From positions 124,001 through 188,000 of the forward strand of contig VNWV01000013.1 of NCBI GenBank assembly GCA_009801085.1: a stretch of 64,000 nt of DNA, given 5' to 3'. Below the pieces are notes generated by a model that had not been told where the DNA came from, made no database searches, and saw nothing but the letters and a program-made list of their open reading frames with translations. The DNA is from Lasiodiplodia sp. COLG20. Lineage: Eukaryota > Ascomycota > Dothideomycetes > Botryosphaeriales > Botryosphaeriaceae. Shown piece by piece: positions 33,890-43,792 of the stretch; the stretch's first letter is position 1; each line of letters begins with the position of its first letter. Both the position numbers and the translations under genes were made by a program.

Positions 33890-34285
33890 CAAGGGGTTGA
33901 TCTTCGGTGCTGGGTCAACGAGGCTGAAATCCCACTCGGATGGTTGATGTTGTTCAGCCTGAAAATATTGCTCAGGCTGAACATATTGTCCAGACTGAGA
34001 ATATTGTCCAGGCTGAGGATGGCTGGTATTGTTCAGCTAGAACTCGAGGCTAAGACAACCCCCATTCGGATTGTAGATATTAGGGGTTGACGGCGGCACG
34101 TAATCGTACACCGCCCCACGGCAATCATCGACCTCTGCTTCTGGTCTCATGTGCCTCTCGTTCACCCATTGCTGGTCCCCCCGTACAGGCTGTTGTCTGT
34201 ATGTCGATCCTTGTATCTGTCTATCGATAGACGAAGATACTCGGCCCGTGTTGGTTTGAGCTGCTGAGCCAGCTCAGATGGGGGT
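33890..34285 (-). pseudogene. fragment with EYLRL module and QY-rich repeat
   Basis: Reading leftwards from 34285: TPPPSELAQQLKPTRAEYLR and LSIDRYKDRHTDNSLYGG. This aligns with SSELSQQLNRKRSEYLRLFI and DRYKALHTTKNLY in the Ulp1-like protein at 48.5 kb. In another frame follows DYVPPSTPNIYNPNGGC, a TAG, then a six-residue repeat series (PGQYSQSGQYVQPEQYFQ) from 18-bp DNA repeats at 33959-34013, ending DPAPKINPLLSYQL. Frames change without clean splice sites, so I call it a decayed paralogous fragment. Confidence 0.5.
33959..34013 (-). repeat. 18-bp coding tandem repeat
   Basis: Three units of the type CTGA(A/G)AATATTG(C/T)(C/T)CAGG on the plus strand. Read on the minus strand they encode Gln-Tyr-rich hexapeptides. 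Confidence 0.75.
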
Positions 34286-34680
34286 GGCGTATGCTTCAAA
34301 GAGGCGAAATCTCCAAGGCTGCAAGAGCCAAAGCTCTACAGCCGACAGGCGCACTTGGCGAGGCCATCGCAGGTTGCGACGCTCCGCCGTCATCATGACG
34401 TGCCTTGGGTTGAAGCAATGGCGGTTATTGCATGTGTGTGAGGCGTCTTGACCTGCATCGTAGGAGTTTGCTGCCAAAAAGGCAGCTCGATGAATCAGGA
34501 ATCCCGTTCCAACGGTTTGAGGTGTACCTAAACATCACTCAGCTCTTCGTTTCAATTGAGGGCCGATGGACCGCAACTTACTTGACCGTAGCCGTTACTG
34601 GTTAGGTTGCCAGTAGATAACCAACATCCAGTATCCGTCGAAGCCTCGCATAGCTTATCACGCAAGGCAGCAATGAGCAT
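34274..34680 (-). pseudogene. HNH / His-Me finger nuclease-like zinc domain, frameshifted
   Basis: Exon 1 (34582-34680) reads MLIAALRDKLCEASTDTGCW then LSTGNLTSNGYGQ. The donor is a perfect GTAAGT; the acceptor GTTTAG is at 34528. Exon 2 reads TPQTVGTGFLIHRAAFLAAN and then ASHTCNNRHCFNPRHVMM. The order CW...GYG...HRAAF...SHxCxxxxCxNPxH is that of the fungal zinc-binding His-Me finger endonuclease loop family (zf-His_Me_endon-like). The two exons are out of phase by one, and the frame ends at 34274, so it is probably inactivated. These domains are nucleases or DNA-binding relics of selfish elements. Confidence 0.6.
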
Positions 34681-34948
34681 CTAGGCTCTCCTAGCCCCGA
34701 GGCAATGCGCGTAGTCCAGAGACAGCTAACACAGCAATGCCGGCGAGGCTAAAACGGCGGAGATGCACATGGCCGTTGTTATCAGTAACGCGATTCCCCC
34801 CATGGTACGGTGTTGCTTCTGTTTTCCACACTTGGCAGGCCATGTGGTCCTTGCCCCCATGGTGCGGTGTTGTTGCTCTCCAGACCTAGTTGGCCATATA
34901 GACCTTCTCCCTAGTAGCCCGTGACGATGTTACCCGGATAAGGCTGGT

Positions 34949-35770
34949 GGTAACCGTAGCCTAGATCTAGGAGGCCTTCCCCCTGTGGTGTTGACCTAGG
35001 GCTGATAGAAATGGCCCCAGGCTTGATTTGAGGTTAGTAAAGTAGTAATAGAAAACGTGGGGTTTTTTAACAACTTACTCGGTGAGGGGCGGAGAAAAAT
35101 CCCGTCTGGGTGACGGTGTTGCCCAGTTGGTTGTCGTAGCCTTGGCCTAGTCCGTGGCTGAATTGGGGCATGAGGAGTGGCCCGGTGGGGAGTTGCCCAG
35201 CCTCGTCTGGGTGTCGCCCGGTTAAGGCTGGTGGTAACCGTAGCCTAGACCCAGTAGGCCTTCCCCCTGTGGTGTTGACCTAGAGCCGATAGGAATGGCC
35301 CCAGCCTTGATTTCAGGTTAGTAAAGTAATAATGGGAAACGTGGGGTTTTTTGAGGAATTACTCGGGGAAATTTGCACTTACGTCTATACTTTCGGCAGT
35401 TCTGGCATCTTATTCCATCGGCCATGTGGACTTTCCTACCGTAGTGGCCGTAGTCTAGGCCTGATGCGTCGTGGCCGTTGACTTGACGTGCCGGGAGATG
35501 CCCTAACTGAGCGACGGTGTTGCCCAGTGCGGGCTGGTGGTGGCCGTAGTTTGGGCCTACTGCGTCGTGGCAGTTGACTTGACGATACCCTGGCTGGGCG
35601 ATGGCGTTGCCCAGTGCGGGCTGGTGGTGGCCGTAGTTTGGGCCTGATAGGCCTTCCCTCTGCAGTGCTGACTGGATATGATTGAGAGAAACGGCTCCCT
35701 TCCTGATTTAAGGTTAGTAAAGTAATAATGAGAAACGTGGGGTTTTGTAAGGACTTACTCGGTATACCCG
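34949..35770. repeat. three tandem copies of an exon-intron block (~140-160 bp each)
   Basis: Copies at about 34949-35080, 35226-35363 and 35602-35760 share GGCCTTCCCCCTGTGGTGTT-like text, GGTTAGTAAAGTA(G/A)TAAT, ACGTGGGGTTTT and a final (A)CTTACTCGG or ATTACTCGG. Read on the minus strand the last motif is the splice donor and GTTAGTAAAG is the branch-site region, so each copy is a duplicated intron plus the start of the next exon. Confidence 0.8.
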
Positions 35771-36326
35771 GCACGTTTGTCCGCTCGCGCAGCATTCCAA
35801 GCATGGAATCTCTCCAGTTCTATAGCCACCTTGACATTCGACCCTGTATTGCTGACAGGGTATACACTGATAGCGCAGTTGTCAGATTTATCGGGTGAGG
35901 TTCATGATAGAGAGTTGCACAACCAAAATTCTCCACTTACCGCTACATTGCTAATTTTCCTTGGAAACAGACACTCAAGTCCATATCTTTGGCAGTCATA
36001 GCATGTTGTTTTATCGCTACCTGGATGACATCGCACCCTCCGTTGCCGACATTGTGTACACTAATAGCGTAGTTGTTAGAACCGAGTGAAGTTAATGATA
36101 GAGATGCACAACTAGGATTTTCCACTTACCGCTAATGCGATCCGTTGTCTTGAGCCTAGTTCATAATGAAAGCGGGAGTAGTTTTTTGAATCAAGAATAA
36201 GATGATGGTCGGTAAAGCATGCAGTGACAGAGGCTTGAGTTGTCCTGGGACCTCCTGCTGAACAGGTGGTTGGATCTGGCTGTCTGGCACGCCATTTTGC
36301 CCCTGAGGCGTAGCGTTGAATGACAT
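35079..36326 (-). pseudogene. decaying gene with tandem Zn2Cys6 clusters and G/H/Q/Y-rich repeats
   Basis: Exons on the minus strand, each flanked by good donors and branch sites, all phase 0: 35941-36060 (40 codons), 35759-35866 (36), 35363-35671 (103), 35079-35279 (67). The first encodes CTQCRQRRVRC then TTCYDCQRYGLECLF, a complete Zn(II)2Cys6 pattern (C-x2-C-x6-C-x8-C-x2-C-x6-C). The second encodes CIPCQQYRVEC then IPCLECCASGQTCRVYR, another complete cluster. The third has repeats GPNYGHHQPALGN (twice) and ends with a half cluster, RCQNCRKYRRKCKF. The fourth has SHGLGQGYDNQLGNTV. Further down, GLLDLGYGYHQPYPGN is followed by an in-frame TAG. A possible start is the ATG at 36324-36326 (MSFNATPQGQNG), but its exon is out of phase with the clusters. 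I infer a gene grown by exon duplication and now decaying. Confidence 0.55.
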
Positions 36327-36597
36327 GGTTTTGTTTTGGCAGTAATTTGATAGTTGATGAGACTCAACATTTTATTACTGCCACCACAAAATGATGCCGT
36401 CGCGTAGAGGTTCATGCTGTATGGCAGGGTTTGTCAGGAGTAAATGAGCCTTATTTACTCTCGTCAAATCACAGCCAACACAACATGAACCTCCTTCGTC
36501 GACTGCCGATTCGACACAACCTTGCCTGTATGTCGCATCGTCACTGCATGCTTTACCAACCATCGTCTCATTGTTGATTCAAAAATGACTCCCGCCG
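36171..36597. repeat. inverted repeat, ~58-bp arms
   Basis: The left arm (36171-36230), read in reverse complement as GTCACTGCATGCTTTACCGA..., matches the right arm (36540-36597) CGTCACTGCATGCTTTACCA... . Similarity continues through (T)TGATTCAAAAA to ACTCCCGC. The spacer is about 310 bp. Right after the right arm, 36601-36640 carries another EYLRL-module fragment (AEYLRLLLDR on the minus strand). Confidence 0.75.
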
Positions 36598-37595
36598 TAT
36601 CTGAATCTGTCTAACAATAGACGAAGATACTCGGCCTGTTTCCCGACATCCTGGCAGGTTCCGTCAAGGGAAGCTCTTCGGATAATGATACATCGGATGT
36701 ATCGTCAGAGCCTCCCTCTGAGTGGACACTGCCAGCACAGTAGCCGGCACAGCAACAGCTCATCGGCCAAGGTGGAAAGCCTCGGGTTCGGTCGTGTTTG
36801 CTTGGCCCGAGGATGACGATGGAGCGTTGCGCCGTGCGATGGCCTCGCCAAGTGCTGTCTGTCCGTAGGAGAGCTTCGCCTGTTACAGTCAGCGGTGTGT
36901 ACTCGTCTTGAATTCGGCCATCACTTACAACGAGGCGTCTTGTGCGAAGGACGTCGGGTCCTGCGAGGAAAGGAAGTGGCGGAGCTCTCTATTCGTAGGC
37001 CCTGCTCAGAATGACTTCTCCCAGCTCTTTTGTCTTTTTGAATTTTTTTTTTTGATTGCTTTGTGGATGGGTTTTCAAACTTGATTTTTTTGATTTTAGG
37101 AATGGGCTTTTTTGATTTTTTTTTCTTGATTTTTTTTTTCAAGTAAAGATTGTATAAATTGTGGATTGCTTCTTGAGAAGAAGTGGGAAGTCTACTTGAC
37201 TTTATATAGAGGACTCTGAATAGACGCGTGATTAGAAAAGGGGTATATTGCGTGTTGGTGTTTCGCAATATATGTATAGACAAGGAATGATTTTCGGTTA
37301 AGCAAAAAGCAAACAAAGTCGGTGAGAACACCCGCGATAAGCGCTACATTCATGAGTTTGACTGTTTTTCATCTCTTTTTTTTTTTTTTTACATCGCTGA
37401 TTCCTTTGCACATTGATTTCCCACTTCATCATTCTATTTTCAAAGCTATGGATAAGCATAATAGGGACCTCCGTCGTCAGCAATGGAATACTCCTACTGA
37501 CGCTGTCTGCTGGCTGCTATCAGGCAGCAGCGTGATCCCACCTGCATCTCAACACCCTTAATTTCCAGCATGCACTGCATCGGAAACCAATACAA
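36598..37595. other. AT-rich intergenic region with an EYLRL-module scrap
   Basis: Poly-T and poly-A-rich tracts dominate 37030-37400. At 36601-36660 the minus strand encodes DVGKQAEYLRLLLDRFRYGG, similar to the module in the Ulp1-like gene. No complete gene is seen. Confidence 0.45.
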
Positions 37596-38609
37596 TCAAT
37601 GTAACGTTTCCTTCCAAGCCTTGGCAACATCCCGGACCGTGAGCGGCTGGATCTCAGGAAAGATGGCGTTCAGGCAACTTGTGCAACCATCCAGCTCCAT
37701 CGCACCTCCCAAATAATTGAAGGCAGACAGCGCCAAGGTTTGCCTCGTAGCACGAACCAAACCATCATCATCATGCTCCGGAAGAATCCGCAGCATCGTA
37801 GGCGTGATCGTCGCGCCCTCCCCGCGCAGCTTCTCGGCGTTGTCATACACGACCGTAAACTTGACACACATGACCTCCTCCGCCATCCTCACCGCCTCCT
37901 TCAGCGTTAGTTGGTCGCCATGGATGGTGTATTTCCGCTCTTAGCGCGGCAGCTCAAGCAGCGCGGCGGTGAAGCGGCCGACATCGCGCGTATGCGTCAA
38001 AACGAGCGGCGTCGAGCCGTCGCCGAGGAGCGCGGCGAAGCGCTAGCTGAAGTCCACCTACAGCGGCGCGCACGTGCTGAGGTGCGAGGGGATGGCTGGC
38101 GCCGCCCAGTAGTACGGGAACACGCTGTTGGAGACGAGCGAGAACTCGAGGTCCGTCTTTTCGAGCGCGGCGATGGCGTTGAATTTGTAGTGGTAGGGGA
38201 CCGTGATGTTTTAAGGCGTCTGGGACGCGGTTTGGTTAGATGCGAGAAAGATGAGATTGCGGTTGGGGGATGGGATGTCGTGGACTTACTCGGGCGTGTA
38301 TTGGACGCCGAACTCGCCGGGGAGGAAGCGCTTGGTGCACTTGGAGCGATTGGCGGCTTCGATGAGGTTGAGCTGGGCCGGACCACCGGCATTGTCGCCG
38401 ATCGAGAAGGTGGAAACGACGGCACGTACTTCAGCTTCCTCCAGCTTGGCAGTCAAGCCATCGATGTCGTGGTAGACAACTACGAGGATGGGGAAATGTG
38501 CATGCGGCTTGCGGCTAAGGATCGTTTATTCGAATTTCCTGCGGGCTTTTAGGTCGTCGACGATGGTCAGACTAACGGTGATAGTTCATCCTGCAACTGA
38601 GACCTTCAT
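37596..38609 (-). pseudogene. NmrA-like NAD(P)-dependent oxidoreductase, five in-frame stops
   Basis: From the ATG at 38607-38609: MKVSVAG, TGA (38586-38588), TITVSLTIVDDLKARRKFE, TAA (38526-38528), TILSRKPH, then HDIDGLTAKLEEAEVRAVVS and KRFLPGEFGVQYTPE. An intron follows with a good GTAAGT donor, though the acceptor is out of phase. Then come NITVPYHYKFNAIAALEKTD, SVFPYYWAAPAIP, TAG (38058-38060), VDFS, TAG (38043-38045), RFAALLGDGSTPLVLTHTRD, TAA (37941-37943), ERKYTIHGDQLTLKEAVRMA and a normal C-terminus. This is the isoflavone-reductase/NmrA family, in which GGxGxxG at the N-terminus binds NAD(P); here that glycine motif is itself broken by the first stop. Clearly inactive. Confidence 0.85.
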
Positions 38610-39770
38610 TTTTGCGTGGATTTTGGACTTTGGCGGTTGGACGGGGAATTTCAATGGTCAAGGAAGCTTGAGTGCTCGAATTCGCACTTCTGAGAGTCCT
38701 TTCGATCAGAAGTTTGTACTCTGTGATGTTTAAAGCCATACCATCTGTATCAACTGCTGGTGAAGTAAACATAACGGTTGCCAGTTGTTGTGAGCTCTGT
38801 TCCGAGTGTCGCCCAAGTAAGCATCATCCTCATAGGTAGTTGCAGCCTTCACACTAATTGTCGCCGAAGAATGCATCGTGATGGCCGCTACTCGTAGATT
38901 CCGTGCCGCTGATTAGCTCTTTACAGCACAATAGGACAGGATCCGTGCCAAAATTGGACCGGTAGAAGCCAGAAAAACGAAAGAATAACCCCTTCATCAT
39001 AACATTGACGTCATTTGGGGTGGTGATGGCAAAGTAGGGTTGAGATAAACTAGTCTCGGTACCACCAAAGCATTCCACAGGGAGGTTTATGCTGCTTTTA
39101 TGCTAATAAATGAACTTGAGTGGGTGTTTTGGTACGTGAATGTGCCAAGGATTCCATCACAGTTCTAGCAGGTTGGCTTTTTCCCCCGCGATGACTACAA
39201 GCCACTTTGCAGGACTTCGAAGACGCGACGGATGTATCTTTTATAAGTCCAACAAATTAAGACTATTATTACTAATTGTTGAACGCTAGTTGGTTTCAAA
39301 CTTGAGTAAAAACTAGAGTTTCGATTTGGAATGTGGGGATGAAAATATACTTCCGATCTTCCAGACAGGACAGGCCTTGAGGTTTAACATGCCCGACCGA
39401 ATGAGTCACAATAATTCCAAATGAGTACTACCAATCATTTGTCCCAGAAAAATTGGGACGCCGCGCTTATTCCGATGCCAATCGTGAACCTTACTACTCT
39501 AACGCATTCTTTCATTCTTTTTTCTTCGAAGAATTTCTAAGGGGGTGCAGAACTTGGCTCTTGTGCACCAAGAGAAAGGGTTGATCGACTTGAAGGGGTA
39601 GAGAGATATGCAGTCAAATCTGGTATGCTGTTTGGGGACGTAGAAAAGCCTGTGCACAGGTCACCAGTGAGTGATATTTAAAAGACAACTATTCTTCTTC
39701 CTAGCCCATCATCAAACACTGCACACCTCAGAACGACAAGAAATTTCCATCAACTACTCTTCAACTGAAA
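38610..39770. other. intergenic, no gene seen
   Basis: AT-rich, short frames only. The last 100 bases hold a TATA-like box and CA/CT-rich leader of the next gene. Confidence 0.45.
39675..39684 (+). promoter_or_regulatory. TATA-like box of the SMP-like gene
   Basis: TATTTAAAAG lies about 90 bases before the ATG at 39771, followed by a pyrimidine- and A-rich leader. No other promoter element is claimed. Confidence 0.4.
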
Positions 39771-40021
39771 ATGTCTTCCAAGGGAAACAACAACTCCTCA
39801 TCCAAGGGTAGCTCCTCGCCCATGACACAATCCGACGCCGCTCGGATTCAATCCTCGCAAGTAAGATCACTATACAATCGGAGGTCACTTAGACACTAAA
39901 CAATTAGAAGGCTCGGGGCGGTGGCGACATGTCGGCTGGCGGATTCGCTGCGCGTGCTCAGAGCGCGGGAGACCGCAATGCGAACAGCGGCGGGGGCAAC
40001 ACGAGCTCGACAAAGAAATAG
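39771..40021 (+). CDS. small SMP-like (seed-maturation-type) stress protein
   Basis: Predicted join(39771..39860,39911..40021), 66 aa. The donor is GTAAGA; the acceptor is either of two AGs three bases apart (exon from 39908 or 39911), so a one-lysine difference is possible. Sequence: MSSKGNNNSSSKGSSSPMTQ, then SDAARIQSSQ, splice, RGGGDMSAGGFAARAQSAGD and a Gly/Asn/Ser tail. The (T)QSDAARIQSSQ...GGDMS..GFAARAQSAGDRN core is the SMP motif of short fungal proteins that, like plant seed-maturation proteins, are hydrophilic, disordered and abundant in spores or under stress. Too short for automatic gene finding because of the intron. Confidence 0.85.
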
Positions 40022-40900
40022 GGCTTTTATAAGTCTTTAGGCTTGCATGGATAACGTTGAGAAATATCACATGCATGCAATGATCAGAGCGCTGTGGTGT
40101 CGGCTTTCCGGGTAGCATCTTGTCGGGAGAACAAGAGAGTTTATGGGGCTTCGTTACCGTCGTTACCGAGACTTCTATTAGGTTTCTTTTTATCTAAAAT
40201 GACAATGAAATGATTTTCTCTCTTTTTCATTCCTGAACTTTGAGTTCGAACACCGTTTTGTTATGGTTTATTCCTTCTATGTATCCATTGGTAAATTTAT
40301 AATTATGCCACCCATTTAAGCAAATGACACTGGGACACGTCATTGAACAGCCAAGTTTGCTTTCGCAGAACCTACAAAAAGTAGTTGAAACAAACTCTTG
40401 TGAGCCCATTCTAGCTCTACCGAGATAATAGATAGATGTGAGAAGGCTCTGAGAGATTTGTACATGAGCTGTACGGAGTTAAAATTTCCAAAGAATTTTT
40501 TGACGGCATTTGCAGGATGATCAAGGCACCTTTCAGACCGAAAGGAATACTGGGAGAGGTTTTAGGGAGTAATAAATCAATTCTTGAATTTTTGATCGTA
40601 ACAATATCGGGGACTGTAAAATACAGATTCAGAAATCAAGCTGGCGACGCTCCATGGTGGTTAACTCTTACCTGCATTCAGGCGGCACAGGGCTTTGTTC
40701 GAAGAGTCATTATTTTCAACTCGTCGTTAAGATACCAGCGTGAAGTAAAATTGATAGCATCCAACTAGTCGCCTGATCGAACTAAAGGGCACGCAACAAT
40801 CCGAGCATGTTCAAACGCTATCGGCATATTTTAACAGCTGGAATTGCAGGTATCTCAACGAAAGAGACCTCTACGAAAACAAAAACCGGGTCATGAGTAC
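40022..40900. other. intergenic, no gene seen
   Basis: An 83-codon plus frame at 40517-40768 has no motif and is not called. The region separates convergent genes. Confidence 0.45.
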
Positions 40901-43229
40901 TTATCCCAAAATCTTTTTCCCACTCTGGAGGTCTTCTACTTCCTTCAGAAGCCGCGCTCGTGTCCGTCTCACTAGGGCATCCTCACCGGCGATTTCCTCC
41001 AGTTGCTCATCAGAGAGCTGACTCACAAATCCCGGAGAGAAAACCTTGAGTGGTGTGTCTGGGCCAGTCACCAGGTGATAAGACGCAGCCTGCATGCAAA
41101 TGTTATCAACAATCCGCTTCCGCGCTACTTTATAGTAGGATGCAAGGATATCGTGGAGGTCTCGAACGGTGTGCTCTTTGTTGCTCATTGAATGCGAAGA
41201 TTTGAGGTCATTCACCCTGACCACGCGCTGCTTGGCTTCCGGAGAGTAGAAAGCCTTGTCACACGCTGCCTTGAAGTCGCGGTCTTGTCGGCTTCACTCA
41301 ATATTAGCTCCATTTCGCCTGCGCGATGAAAAAGTAGTGCTTAGCTTACCACTGTTGTAAGTTTTCGTTGAAGTAATGGTTCTGTGTTGCGGGTGTTCCA
41401 AACCGCTCGACAACGAGAATGAACTCCACCTCGTTCAATGACTTCTGGTACCGGTCCATCAGGTGATCCATGATCATGGACTTAAGATTCTGGTGAGTGC
41501 TGGGTCCGGGACAGATGTACTCGAGGAGAGTTTGGATGAAAGTATGAGTCAGAGCGACAACATCGGAGGTGTATCCAAGAGCTAAGCCTTGCCAATTTCT
41601 GGTCTGTGCTTTCAGCAACGTCGCGAGTAGCGATGGATCAAATTGCCCAAGCTCAAATCCACGTGAGTCTTCATAAAGCTCTGTGATCCAGTCTAAGATA
41701 CCGCGGGCCTTCGGCTGGACAATGGCTTTTTTCGGATGAAGAATATCGACGACATCTCCTACATCTTCGAAATGTCTCGTGAAGATACTCTTCTGCTTCT
41801 CATCCGCCCCGTTACATGCATTTTCGATGTGGTTAGTCAAGCCAGTGTCGTCACTGTCCTGTGTGGAGCAAGAAACAGCGTCCGCCTCTTTCTCCTCATC
41901 GTCCCAAAAGTCCTTGAACCTGTAAGTGTGGCCATGGGTTGCAAACTCTTTCGAGAACACTTCATCGCGCTGAACGACTAGTGTCGCAATCTTGAGCTCT
42001 GGGTGTTCCGCGAAACACTCGTCGGAGTATTTCGCAGCCAGAGCCTTGCCAACAATGTTCTGGAATCTGTCGGCCATATCGATGAGGAATCTCGATTGTT
42101 CAGCCGGCGTGTCGCGTTTTGATCCCAGGGCATCAAGTTCCGCCCTGCTTTTCTTGAGCTTCTTGTTGATCTCGACCTTCACCTGCCAGGTCAATCAGAA
42201 TGTTAATTTCTTCCCCCGAGAGCTGTCATAACTTACTTTCGGGAATTCCTGTCGAATGTGTCTCGCCAAAACTTCCTGCAACCTTGATCGCAATGCAGTC
42301 ACACCAACACGATCTTTTGGAAGCCTGCTCCAAAGTGGTGCAGTGCGGAAAAACTTTTCCTCTTCGACATGCCGATCGAAGCTAGCATTTTCCACCTCCT
42401 TTTGACCAGGGTTCCTTACTAAACACCATCCCAGAAGCAACTGGTGAGTTTTTCCTTCAATCATATCCATCACGCTTTTCTCGGCGCCCTTGTCGACAAG
42501 ATCGGGCTTCGTTAGTACTCCCAATGTCCGCTGTCCATCTTTGTCCACCTCTTCTGCCATTTCTAAAATCAACTGGGTAGCGACGTCAACATTTGCCGGC
42601 ACGACAGTTAGCATGATAGATCGAGGGTTTCTCATGTAGCCTGCAACCATCTCTCGGACGAACTCCTTGTCTTCCCTCGTAGTCACGTCCTTCGTCACCC
42701 GTTGAAAGATTCCAGGAACATCAATGACTGTGAGATGCTCCTCATCCGGGCCTGATACCAGGATAGACAACACATCGGAGGAGAAGGTCTTGCACGTCCC
42801 GTTCGGAACACTCTGCTTGTTGCCGTTGTCATCGTTGCGTGGCATGATCCCCATCAACTGCTGAGCTTCACGCATGATCTGTGCGAACTGTTCTCCACCG
42901 AGATCATCGACGTCCGCGCGCTTCCAGCCGCGCAGCGCGTCGACGTGCTCGGGCGCAGCATCCTTTCCGGGAATGACCGACACCGAAATTGATTTGACAG
43001 TGGAGCGCCGGAATGTGATCTGCGTCGCGAAGCGCGTGCACAGCCCGCTGTCGCGTGGAAAGGGGAGGCGAGTCAACCCTTCTAGGACTGAAGACTTGCC
43101 GCTTGACTGATCGCCGACAACGACGATCTGGGGGAGGTCGATATAATGCCCCACGTTGCACGCGAAGAGCTTGTCAATCTTGGCGAGCATAGATGGATCC
43201 GCCAGTGGGTGGGTCGAGTTTGCAGACAT
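40901..43229 (-). CDS. dynamin-superfamily (Mx-like) GTPase
   Basis: Predicted complement(join(40901..41291,41350..42182,42237..43229)), 738 aa; both introns keep phase. The start is the ATG of MSANSTHPLADPSM; upstream in-frame codons have only TTG. GTPase motifs: G1 GDQSSGKSS (residues 39-47), switch-region threonine in LCTRFATQITF, G3 DVPG (170-173), G4 TKPD (240-243). A middle/stalk domain follows, ending LNEVEFILVVERFGTPATQN. The C-terminal GTPase-effector domain is HTVRDLHDILASYYKVARKR, IVDNICMQAASYHLV and LSDEQLEEIAGED. No PH or proline-rich domain is seen, which is the Mx/fungal-dynamin layout rather than classical dynamin. Such proteins self-assemble on membranes or viral nucleoproteins; the fungal role (mitochondrial, vacuolar or defence) is open. 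First of five adjacent minus-strand genes. Confidence 0.92.
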
Positions 43230-43792
43230 GATTGGGAATGATGGTGGTTTTGTTGAAGAGATTTCCAAAGTTCTAGGCAGAAAGAGATGCTCCGTTGAGG
43301 ATGGATGGCACTGAAGCCGAGGCTTGGGCTTCTCTGAATATATAGATGATTAGTAGGCAAGGAGAAACACAAAAGACATCACTATGATCTTGATGTGGGC
43401 TGTGATGCGTCCTAACTATCCTTACATCGACTTGGCCATGAAACTCGACGATTGAAGTGAGGAGACTAGTGTCAAGGTGCACACCAGGATCCCTTGCCAC
43501 TGCAAAATTGTTCGATTGAGGAACGAGATGGCCTCTTTCGCCGGATTTCCTTGGTTCACAATATGACTCATCATAACTACAGATAGCACCCATCACGGAC
43601 GTTGTTCTCTGATAATTGAATTCTTGTCATATTGCGGATACCTCGAAACACAACTAAGAGCTGTCCCAACTGTTCATGACTCAGAATATCGAAAGCTGCT
43701 ACACTAAGTCATATTCCCCGAACTTTATTCAGCGAGAATAGCGAACATAAATCCATCCGTTGCCATTCAAATTTCATCTTCACGTTTGAAAG
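43230..43792. other. intergenic, no gene seen
   Basis: Upstream region of the dynamin-like gene and 3' side of the RNase III-domain gene. No supportable frame. Confidence 0.4.

Noticed and set aside
32443..38609. giant Starship-type mobile element
   Set aside because: No DUF3435/tyrosine-recombinase captain gene is visible; repeats and pseudogenes alone do not show one.
40517..40768. 83-codon plus frame
   Set aside because: No motif, no intron signals, AT-rich chance frame.
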